NCBI GenBank assembly: GCA_033297205.1
Contig: MU859067.1
Location: forward strand, 62,001-126,000
From: Pseudoneurospora amorphoporcata
Taxonomy: Eukaryota > Ascomycota > Sordariomycetes > Sordariales > Sordariaceae
Reading direction: 5' to 3'
Length of the DNA stretch: 64,000 nucleotides
Under the pieces are notes generated by a model. The model made no database searches. It saw only the letters and a list, made by a program, of their open reading frames with translations, and was not told the origin of the DNA. Below, piece by piece: positions 34,921 to 44,935 of this stretch. The translations under genes and the position numbers were made by a program. Position 1 is the stretch's first letter. Each line of letters starts with the position of its first letter.

Positions 34921-37134
34921 TCACGCCTGGCTGACTCGGCTTGCCGAAGTGCGACTACGTTCGTCCTCTTCTAGCACGTCGCTTAGCCTTGTTGGGTGAT
35001 GGTGTCGGGGCATCGTTTCCCAACCAGGCGCTGCGTAGCCTTGCCCGCCATATCCGGATGATTCAGGGTACGTGCCGCCGTATTGCGAACTCGACGGGGG
35101 ATAACTGGTTGCAGGATTCGAGGTAGGGGTTTCAAAATCCTCTGTCGCCTGGTCAGATTGGTGAGCTTCTTCCGGGCGGGGTGCGAGGGTAAGGGATATT
35201 GTCTCTCGTCGACATCTTCGACAAAGTTGTCATCAATATCGCCAGTTCAACTCACCTTCGTCATAGCCTGCTTCTGAACCCGCCCCATACTCTCCAGGTT
35301 GTTGCGTGGAGGTACCGGGTTGTTGCTGGTAATATCCGCCACTTGGTTGGCCAGCGGCAGTCGTGTTCGGTTGGGCAGCGGACCCTTGAGTATACGGAGG
35401 GTACTGAGGATTCTGCGCGGCGACATAGTCGGAAGTATCGGATTGGGTTCTCTGATGTTCCCGCGTGCTCGCTTGGCGATTAGGAACACCCTGTGTCATC
35501 GGAACGACCTGGACGCCGCCCACTATTGTTGGATGGCCCTGCTGAAGAGAAAGTGTGCGGTCCCTTTCTTCCTGTTCTCGACGACCAAGTTCCTCCCATG
35601 CGCGACGAGCCTCGTCTTTCGAGATCACTAACTCTTTCCGCATCTCGGTAAGCAGCTTCTGGGTCTTCGCATTCTCGCGCTCTTGCTCCTGAGCTTGGCG
35701 GGCAACCTCAGCTCTACTTCGCCGTTCCTCTTCCAAGGCGTTCTCGAGCGTGGCGTTAGTCTCCTGCAGGCGCTCAATATCCGACCGCGTTTCGAAGAAC
35801 CAGCGCTGGAACTTTCTCTCGGAGCTGGCGCGTAGCCTCTGCAGCTCAACGACTGCATGGAAGAGGTTGGCACCCGCTGCTGATAAGTCGCTGACCTGTC
35901 TGGATAGCTGAGAAGAAATTGGGTTTCGGTCAAACTCTTCGGTATTCTCCTGGAGTTTACGTATCCAAAAGCTGGTCATCCCCTCCCAGTGCGCTGACAG
36001 GGCTTCCCATCGCTCAAAGGCGTGAGGGAACGAGTTCTTCATCCTGGTACCGGCATTCGGCGCTGACGGCTCGCCTGTACCGCCAGTCCCAGCGGCCGGT
36101 GTGAAGCCCTGGGGCGCCTGATTTGGTTGACCGGTGCGAGCTGGGCGCAAAGGTTGCGATGCGTCCGCTTGTGGGGGATTCCCGGGCTGTACCTGAGGAC
36201 CGCCCTGGGCCTCTTGAGCCCGTTTTTGCCTACGTTGTGTGGCTGGATCGGTGGCTATGTTACCACCCGGTGCAGCGCCAGCAGCAGCACTTCTCCTTTC
36301 GGCATTCTGCCGACGCGTCTCCTCAAGCATACGCGCCTCCTCTTCGGCGCGAGCACGTTCCATCTGCTCTCTTTCGGCCTTTTGCCTTGCCTCCCGTTCA
36401 GCACGTTCACGCATGATCATCCTAGGGCCACGAATCACTTGCTGGGGGGAGCCAGTTTGGGAAGGTACGGTAGGTCGCGATGATGGCACGGCATGACCAT
36501 TGGAAGTAGCGGGGCCGACGCCGCCGCTCAGTAGATCCGCCATCGAAGCGTTTTCTTCGTCCAGATCTGGGGAGAAAGAATACGGTTGCCTTAGAGCTTC
36601 CTCGAGAGCCCAAAGGATAGCGCTTTTAGTGTGTCGAGAAAGGCGGAGGGGATTAGAGTGGGATAATGAGGAGGTCCGTTCGGGGATAAATGACGGCCCG
36701 GGCGGGAATGTGTCTTCGTTGAGATCGTCACTGCTATCCTGCGAACGGCGTTGCCGAAAGCTCTCGTGTGGTTGAGGGGGTTGTCCAAGTCCAGGGGGAC
36801 CAGCGGTCGAGAAGATGGGTTGGGGTGCGATGCCGACGCTGGCGGCCTCGAGGTGAATGCGGCGCGAAGAGCGGGATGGGCTCGGTGTCGGGCTCGGACT
36901 ACGGGTGGCTTGAAAGCGCGGTGTTCGACGGAGAGTTCTCTGAGAAGACGGAGTGGGGGATGCGTCGACCGATGCAGGTGTCGCCGTGGCTGACTGCAGA
37001 GGAAGAGTGCGCTGCTGGCGCTGTGTAGGCGTTACCGGGTTGTAAAGATCGCGGGGGTTCTGGGATGGTGGAGGTTGGTGTGTTCCGGCGGCAATATCTC
37101 CCTCATCGCCAGCGGGCGCTGGTGTGGTTGACAA
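34921..37134 (-). CDS. Disordered protein with a central coiled coil; apparent TTG start and hidden last exon
   Basis: Function unknown. The main exon runs 37134..35256. It has a Ser/Thr/Pro-rich N-terminus and a short ordered segment (SAILWALEEALRQPYSF, near residue 170). A Glu/Arg-rich helix follows (ERAEREARQKAEREQMERAR), then a coiled coil around residues 410-530 with leucine heptads (SSERKFQRWFFETRSDIERL). The C-terminus is Gln/Gly/Tyr-rich. The frame meets TGA inside a good GTGAGT donor (35255). Beyond a short intron the same phase reopens and reads to TGA at 34921-34923, ending with PTRLSDVLEEDERSRTSASR, so a last exon is likely. Acceptors at 35204, 35168 or 35165 all keep frame. The first codon of the main exon is TTG (STTPAPAG follows), preceded by an in-frame TGA; no upstream ATG exon could be joined in phase. 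Exact ends are therefore uncertain. Confidence 0.7.
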
Positions 37135-37142
37135 GGTGAAGG

Positions 37143-37162
37143 GTCACCACCCTAGTGGTGAC
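37143..37162 (-). promoter_or_regulatory. Perfect 8-bp hairpin just upstream of the TTG start
   Basis: GTCACCAC and GTGGTGAC separated by 4 nt form a perfect inverted repeat 8 nt upstream of the presumed first codon at 37134. In the transcript it would fold in the 5' leader. Whether it matters for translation is unknown. Confidence 0.45.
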
Positions 37163-39621
37163 GAAATGTGACGCGCCTGGTAGGCAGGCTAGGGCGGGCT
37201 GGAATGGTGGGCCGAAGGCTGCGATTTGGGTCAGATGCTGCCGTTACATGCAATGCGCAAGGCCAGGGAAGGGGAAATTCCTGAACAGCAAGCTGTAGGT
37301 GGAAAATGTTGGTGGTGGTGCTGGTGGTGGTGGTGGTGTCCATGCCCAGTCGCAACCAAGAAGGTAGGTACACACCGTACCGACAGCTGTCCGCCTTTTC
37401 GATTCTCTCCACTCACCTTGATGTCTGTTCAGCTCGGCGTACCGTGTATCATGACAGGATATGAAAGCAATATCCTGGCAGGAATGGTAGTGCAAAGGGA
37501 ATATTCCTATTCTCCCGGTACGGAGTGAAGAGCGAACAGGGGTAATGCAAACAAGTCTGGTGGATAATCGTGGATCTGAGGTAGCTGTCGCGAAAAAAAT
37601 GGACGAGGTCGGGATTGGTGATGGGATGGAATTGGAAAAAATGCGTGGCTGGTGAGTTTTGGTGACGAGTGTTTGAAGAGCCAAAAGAGGCGGGCGATTG
37701 GACAGCACTAGCACTGGACCGTAGCGTACTTGTAACTCGATTTCGGGCAGGGCAGGTTGTCGGTTGGTTGTCCTGGCGTCAGCAAAGGTGATTAGAGGTA
37801 GGTCTAGTCATTACAATAGGAGCCGAAGGATTTGTTGAAGAGCAGAAGGAAAGCCAAAAGTCAAAAGCCGCGCTGTCGGCCGGGTGGGTGTCCTTTTGAA
37901 GGTGGTACCCGCGGTTGACTCGTGTAGTCGTGTCGGACAGTCAAAGGACGACGAGCTGCGGGATGATGAGGCCCGGCTGATGGATTCCATTGACAGCAGG
38001 GTGAGGTGATGCTGAGATGGTGTAGTGGGTTGTTCCAGGCCGGTCAGAGATCCCCCGCGTTGCTGCCCGGGCAGCATCAACCCTGGACAGAACCTGGAAC
38101 CTTAACACACACGCTGCTGAGATGTGCTTCCCTCGCCCACCCTCCAGCAGGAAAGATGTCGCTGCCCGACCGCTTGTAAAGACCGTCACGACAAAACCAC
38201 ATCCGCCCTTCCTTTTTCTTCACCGCCTCACCACCGGCCAACCTTTTGCCAAGCCGAGAAATTGGTCGGTCGTCAATGCGCAATGGTTGAGGCGTCGTTA
38301 GGGAGTTGGCTCGGGCGCCAATGGCTTGAATTGGTGTCGATTCGTTCAGCCGGGTGAAAGCCTCGCGGTCGGTTTGTTCATGTCCGAGTCGGGAAACGAT
38401 GAAGCTGTGGTTGAGCGAGGTGTCGACGCTGCCATCATTTCCCCGGACGGAACGATTTTATGAATGGCCAGGTTCTATAGGCAGGCAGGTGCGAAGCACA
38501 GACTCTGCGCAATGAGTGGAGGTTCGAGACAAACGTCACGGTTCCTTCTTGTTGGACTTGATCGATCCCATTTTCTTCTTTGCTAGTACCACAAGAAAAG
38601 TTTGATCGTCAATCTTTTGCTTTCAATCCTTCTTTTCTTTTCCACATCAACAGATAGCATTATGCGCCCACTAAACAATCGGCTATCCTATATCCCCGAG
38701 CCAAATCGAAGCCGGCGGCGGCTGACAATACAAAGACAAAGCCGGCATGGCTTACTCGGACTGCAATATATCTGCATGTCAGTCTGGTTGACGTTGCTCA
38801 AAACTGCTGAAATGTTCTTGATCTCTGCAAGGCAGCATGGTCGGGCAACCGGAACATGAGTCGCAGCTTCCCCGTCACAGCATGGCGGTTGTGACACGGG
38901 ACGGGTAGGTCGGTCGATACGAGGTGGCCCATCGAGACAGTCTGAAGATGCGGCGTGCTAGTGTCGTCGCACCAAGAACGCGCCCCAGGTACTGTTCATT
39001 ACATTGACCATTAACAGACACTACCAATATATGGGAAGAGAAGCTCCAGCCAAGACAACCCTCTCTCAAAAGGTCCTCTCCCGAGACTGATCAGATTGTC
39101 AGCGGTTCGGTTGGAGGCGAATACCAAACAGTCACGTCGGCTCGGATTGAACGGCTGGCTGATGAATAGCCTGGATGTGAGGCAGCTGGAAGTTGGAATG
39201 GAAGAAATCGATGCGTTGGCAGTACATGAGACGTGACGAAACTCATGCACCAGTGTAGCATTCTCCAATCGCCGACGTGTCTCAGGAACACCCCAAGATC
39301 CCAAGAGGATGGTTCAGGGCAGGCTGCCCACAACCCGCTTTAGCCCCAACCCTGGTCCCATTCTCAACGTCCAACGTTGTCAAACCAAGGCCCTACTTCT
39401 CACCACGGCCAATATCCTTTCTCCTGAGTACCTCATCCTCGTACTGCATGGCCTCCACGCCTGTCTGACGTCGATGTCACCCACTGGGTTCCCTCTCACT
39501 GCTCGATTCCCAAGTTCGGAAGGCAAAATCGAACATTCTCACTGTGGAGCTACCGGGTTCTCATGACAGTGTGCTGCCGCGGCTTCAATGTTTTCCGAGG
39601 TCATAGCCCCAAGGACTTTAC
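37163..39621. other. Intergenic with triplet repeats and a possible 5' UTR intron donor
   Basis: GGT/GTG triplet repeats lie at about 37310-37340. On the minus strand AAG|GTGAGT near 37416 is a good donor and could start a 5' UTR intron of the coiled-coil gene. No ATG exon joins in frame. From 38 to 39.6 kb only short, unconvincing frames are present. Confidence 0.3.
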
Positions 39622-40018
39622 CTGCCTGGATACATTGTCGAATCTGGGATCCATATGAAGCTGCTTGTGGGTCCTCTTCTAGAAATGACCGTGAGAAGAT
39701 CATCTAAATATGGAAAGCCCAGAGGCTCAAACGTCAATAAGACAGCTCCTATACCTACCTCATTACGCATGAGATCCGGATTGCCGCGGTCTTCATCACG
39801 CAGACGCACCCAGGGAATACTACTCTTATCGGAGTCGTTGAGGAAGTGGAGGAGACATGGAAGTCTTGAAACATCTCTCTCGCAGTGTCTGATGCCGTTG
39901 TTCAAACCTCTTATCACCGAAACACAGGGTCCGAAAGGAACTTGAAAACTTTGCCAGTACAAGTGTGCCCTCCTGGTGAAGGAGCTGGTCGATTCTTTTG
40001 ATGATGAGGTTTCGGAAC
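39622..40018 (-). pseudogene. Orphan exon pair, possible gene remnant
   Basis: On the minus strand a frame opens after a TGA near 40018 and reads protein-like sequence (RLPCLLHFLNDSDKSSIPW, then LRDEDRGNPDLMRNE) up to a GTAGGT donor at 39758. An 80-nt intron with a TTGAC branch and a TTCTAG acceptor (39679) leads in phase to a 19-codon exon (39678..39622, KRTHKQLHMDPRFDN) that ends at a further GTAAAG donor. No ATG, no upstream exon and no acceptable downstream exon were found. It is either a decayed gene or part of one whose ends I could not place. The family is not recognised. Confidence 0.3.
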
Positions 40019-40633
40019 ACCGTCAATAAGCTCGTGGGACACAGTGGACTAAATTCTGCTAGACATCATGTGTCACAAGAAACCACTCCAGCCCTCAGCT
40101 GTATTGAAAAGCTTCTACTAGATCCCTAGCCGCCTCCTAGCCGGAGTCCCCCAGTCTGTATTCCTTTATCCTTGGTGCCATATGAGCAGCCGAGGTGTAA
40201 AGGCATGCGTAGTGTTTTTACTGGTGATGATGGCTATGCCGAAGCCAGCATCGGTTGCCTCGAACTTTTCGAACGCGTGCTTGATAACAATGGTATTCTT
40301 CGGCTTTTGGTATCCTAAACTGCAGTTGACTGCTATAACCAAAACATGCTGGTCTAAAAGCAACCCGAACTCCAAGACAATGCTTCGACCGCATCCAGGC
40401 CCTATATCGTGCTCCTAAAACATGACGAGCTGGCCATGAAGGAGATGACCGAAGAGGTTGAAAAGAAAAAAAAAGTATCCATGAAAGGCCTTCCCAAAAT
40501 CCAGACAAACATAACCACCAAACTATCCCATGATATTCAAAACCAAAACATCATGACCATATCCTCATCAAGATTTCTCATCATTACCATCATTAAACAT
40601 CATCATAACAGACCCACCCGTCGCAATAATCCT
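40019..40633. other. 3' flank of the DUF3433 gene
   Basis: No gene. The part nearest 40633 is expected to hold the 3' UTR of the membrane protein gene; it is CAT/ACC-rich. Confidence 0.35.
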
Positions 40634-43600
40634 TTATCTTAAAAAGGGTTGATCCAACCCCCCAAACTTGATCTGGCTCTTCCTCACCGTAAACCTCCTC
40701 GCCCTCCTCACGCCCAACGTCTCCTCCCCCGTCCCCGCCGCGCCGGTACTGCCGCCGTACCCCAACCCAAACGTCCACCTCGGCCTCGTCTCCGGCGCGC
40801 CCCTGGCCACCCCGAGCTTCTCCTTCAGCTCCTCCCTACTCCGGCAGTGCTTGAACGCCAAGTCACCCAGCAAGTCCTCGTTCGCCAAGTACGAAATGAT
40901 CTCGGCCAAACAGGTGACGCCATGTGGGAACCGAAACGGTTTCCGCGCGGGGAGCAAGCACAGCAGAGCCAGGAAATAGAGCACGCACAGGGCCAGGACG
41001 ATGGCGAAGGCCGGGAAGTTGGGGAACATGAGGACTTTTTCCTCGTCGGTGGGGACTTTGTTGTGGCCGCCGTCTACCAGCGAGCCGGCAGGCTGCGTGA
41101 GCGCCATGAACAAACCGCCGCCCAGGACGGGGAGCAGGATGAATAAGGTGGAGCACGCCGAGGTGAATGCCACGCGCCAGTGTCCGTTCTTCAACGCGTG
41201 GAAGGTGGCTGTCAAGGGCCCGCAGGCTGCGTAGTCGGCTAGTAGGGAGGCGTCGGCTGAGGCGCCGCCTTTGCGGTTGGAAGAGGACATGGCGGCCCAG
41301 GGTTGGAGGATGCGGAGGTGCATGTCGATAGTCTGGAAGAGGAGGTACAAGATGAGGCCGATGAGGGAGGGGATGAAGGAGTAGAGGAAGTTGGCCGCTG
41401 AGAAGGCACCCTGCACTGGAGCGGCGGGGAGGCCGGGGAGAAAACCGTTGGTGATGCGGGTGGCGGGGAGGAAGGAGACCACGAAGAGCGCCATGAGAAG
41501 AACGAAGGCGGCGGTTACGAGAAGCAGGAGAGGCGAGGTGCGCAGACACCAGGGGAGGTAGCGGTAGCGGCCTTGGGGTGAGAGGGTGCCGTCCGAGGCG
41601 GCTTCCATGTCATAGTCCCTCCCGGTCCCGGTTCCCGTCCCACTGCCGCTGGTGCTGCCGGCGACGGGATTGATGTTGATGGAGGTCATCAGTCCTTGCT
41701 TTTCCTGGAACTTGGCCATTCCCTTGCCGGTCAGCTGGTCGGGAAGCGGAACAGCAATGAGGCCTTGGTCCATCGGGCTTCCTAGCGTGTACCACACGCC
41801 CGATCGGCCGTCCTTGAATGTCCAGTACCCAAGCCGGACGTTGGCCTGGTGGCGCAGTGCAAAGCGGATGCGCTCGCGGTTGCTCGCTAGCTGGGTGCCT
41901 CTGTACTCGTCCGCAACGTTGGTCTCGGAGACGATGGCAGTTATATCAGCCAGGGATCGCGGGTCCCACGCCAGTCCTGTGGATCGCAAAGTCGCAAAGT
42001 ACCTCCAGAGAATAGCTGTCGAGATGAACATAACCAAGTACAGCGCCGCAGCGGTCCACGCAACCCCCTGGACAGTGGCCCACATCCAGACACCATCTAC
42101 CCACACGACCGTAAACAAGGAGCTCAACAGCGGGAGAGTCATCCCGAACACCCACGTCACCAGAATCGGAACCCAGACCTTCCACGACCCGATAAGCTGC
42201 GGCGGCCAGAGGAACGAGCGGGGGTACATATCCTCGAACAGCGCGCCGTCTCGCTCCCTGATATTCGGCGAAGCCAGGTGCGCAAAGGGAAGAATTCGGA
42301 ACACGGTGATGATGATGAACTGTGCCCATAGCAATAATAGCCCGCCCAAAAACTGCGGCAGGATCCGAAACAGAAAGTACGAAGAGCCGTAGATGCTCAC
42401 GTACCGCGTCAGTCCGTTTTGCATCTGCGACCACACGGCCGAGAACATCAGCGCGGCCGCCATGCAGAGGCACATCAGCATGAAAGCTACCAGCGAGCGT
42501 GCTGTTAGCGGCATCGGGAGGAAGTCGAGCGTTGGGAGGCCGTTGGCGCGGGGCTCGCCTATCTTGGCTATGAGGGCGTCTCTGTCCAGCGGCCTCCATT
42601 CGTGCGGTTGCGCTGGTCGCGGGCCGTTTTTCAGTAATGTCGATGCGAGCGAGTCCGCTGAGGCGGCGGGGTTGTTAGGGCGAAAGGGCGTTTGGAGGAG
42701 ACGCCTGTCCTCTTCAAATTGGTGTTTCAGTCCGGGATCCAATTTCGATGAAGGTCCAGTCGGTCCAGGCTGTTGTTGTTGTTGTTGTTGTTGTTCGGGT
42801 ACGTAACCAGCAGGAAGAGTCCCTATCCCTGGACCAGGAACAATATCATATCGCCCTCCTTCTCCTCCAGGTCCCCATTCACTACCTGATGACCCATCCC
42901 CCGAGTAACCTGACTCTCTGTCCCCACGAGTGAGAGCTTCGATGGCGTACTGGACATAGGGCGTGTCGTCGACACCTGGGGTGACCACCCCGGCTTCCCG
43001 GGCGAGGTCGTCTTTGAAATCTTGGACAGGACCTGCTGCTGCTACTACTATCCCGCCATCTACAGGTAAGCCCCCCGGCAGTGGCTGGTATGGATTTCGT
43101 TGCATTGGTTGTTGTTGTTGTTGTTGTTGAAGTCGAAAGGTTGTGGGCGGCAGAGGTGGTAAGTCTGGTATGACGCGCGGAGGTCCTTGGATGACAATGG
43201 GGCCGGCATGAGCTTGGTGGTCTTGGCTTATTCCGGGAGTGGTTGGGGCTCCGGTCCCGTGGCCGCGGCGATGGTGGTCGGCGGCTCCGCTATTTTCTTG
43301 TTGTTCGCTTGTGTGCTTGTTGTTGGTAGAGTCCCGGGCGAAATCGTTAACGAACGGAGGAGTAATCGGTGGTGGTGGTGGGCGTGAAACTGACGGCGTC
43401 GGTTGAGTAGCAGCCGAAGAAGCAGGTCTGGACGTCAACGACAAGTCCGAGTTAAGAGTACTACTACCGACGCGGCGTTCTTCCGGGTGGCCAAACGTGC
43501 CTCCGGATCGGTTCGACGGCGGCCTGGGATCGGCGGTGAGATACTGCTGCGGATGGGGTGGGCCTGGAGCTACTAGTGGTGGGCAGTGCCGGTTGTTAGT

Positions 43601-43736
43601 GCATTCAGCTCGCCAAAAGAGAAAAAAGTTCTTGCTCCTTGGATCGGTCCACCAACAAGGTTGGCAATATGACGCAGGCCTACATACGTGTATCAGGCTC
43701 CTCGGCATAATCGACATCTGGATTGTCAAAGTTCAT
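40634..43736 (-). CDS. DUF3433-family multi-spanning membrane protein
   Basis: A large fungal membrane protein of unknown function belonging to the DUF3433 family. Exons are 43736..43688 and 43572..40634, separated by a 115-nt intron (GTATGT donor, CACTAAC branch, CACTAG acceptor), giving 995 aa. The first exon encodes MNFDNPDVDYAEEPDT; it was chosen because its phase joins exactly, while the unspliced frame begins with a Cys/Trp-rich sequence read from the intron. Residues to about 400 are disordered with two poly-Gln tracts. Two hydrophobic halves follow (four to five spans each), with the family block DPRSLADITAIVSETNV and GYWTFKDGRSGVWYTLG between them. The second half repeats the pattern (SLADYAACGPL-like). 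A tandem TAGTAG acceptor could add or remove one codon. Confidence 0.85.
42771..42795 (-). repeat. CAA repeat coding poly-Gln (DUF3433 protein)
   Basis: TTG triplets on the plus strand read as consecutive CAA codons, eight Gln in a row. Nearly pure codon repeats tend to vary in length. Confidence 0.8.
43108..43129 (-). repeat. Second CAA repeat coding poly-Gln (DUF3433 protein)
   Basis: Pure CAA codons within LQQQQQQQP in the disordered N-terminal part. Confidence 0.75.
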
Positions 43737-44935
43737 GCTTGGAACCTAGGAACAGGGACAGGAACAAACGGAACCGAAACCAGAACGGGCGATGCACGGA
43801 TTGGAGATTATGGAGTAGCGAATAGTTAAAAGGCACTGGACCTGTGGGAGGTAACCTGTACGTCAGGAACAAGGAAGATGTGCGCCCAAGACTCGCAAGC
43901 GTCGTTTCGTTTCGGTCCCTATTTGAGGCGATGATGATGCAGGCTGGACCTGAACACTGTCGCTAATTGGGGGGTTTCTCAGCCAATTGGCCAGCTCAGC
44001 GTCTTGACGTCGTCCAAAGAGCAAAGATACGTTCATGTTGAAAGGGAGCAATTATCAGAGGGAGCCAATGCGTTTGTACCTTTTGGCCATCTCTCGCCCT
44101 GCTCGCCCTGTGACAATTCTGTGGAGGTTGGGAGAGACGCTGCCCGAATGGCTTCGTATTGGTGGTTGGGCGAACCGCGACCAGCCTTGCCAGCCACCCG
44201 CTTTCCCTCTACGTGGACATTGGTGGTTTGCGCGCGTTTGTTGGAACCTTTGGTGTCTCTGGATATCACACGCCATGTAACGCGGAGAATCCGACCTAGT
44301 AAATTCTTCGAGATATTGGAAGAAGGTCTAGAGGTTCTAGACCTGTGTGTATGATGGGCCGAGTCAGTTTATCTTTTTCAAGCAACGAAGAAATGGGCGA
44401 CAACATAGACCGGAAAGAAAACTGAGAGATGAGCAGCATCGTGAAAACGTGGAAAGTGGTCAAACATGTCTTGGCATCGCGAATTGGGCACTTGGGAGTT
44501 CACTATTGGCACAGTGCTTTCAGAAAGTCTATAAAGTCATTTGAAGTTGGGATGAACTACTACGGCAGATGCAATGCGGAGGAGGTTTCATTATGTTGAC
44601 TGTGCACTTCCCAAAGGTGATCTTTAGAGGGTATCTAAATACATGTGTTACAGCGCCCATGTTGGAAATACAATGTATAATAGACTTTACCATACATGCT
44701 AACATCCACAACGGTGAGAATCGTGCTCCAGCTATATAAATCCGCACTCTGCATGCTTCGTATGTAGATGTATAGCCATTCGATGTCATTGGGACTAACA
44801 ACTTCTACGCTATGCAGCCCCGGCTGGCTATGCGCTGGCCTTGATCCACCAGTCCTTCTTCGCCTCGTCTTCCTTTTTTTATAGATCCCGCTATTACCTA
44901 CTCCTTTCTGTTCTCTCTCGAGATCCTCGGAGGCC
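43737..44935. other. Intergenic
   Basis: Promoter side of the DUF3433 gene and 3' flank of the choline kinase gene. Only short frames overlapping on several strands, none convincing. Confidence 0.35.

Noticed and set aside
37244..37714. 156-codon minus-strand frame as a 5' exon of the coiled-coil gene
   Set aside because: Its donor has a fitting phase, but the frame has no ATG, so it cannot supply the start.
42771..43129. Triplet repeats considered as a CRISPR-like or regulatory array
   Set aside because: They are simple CAA codon repeats encoding poly-Gln, without spacers.
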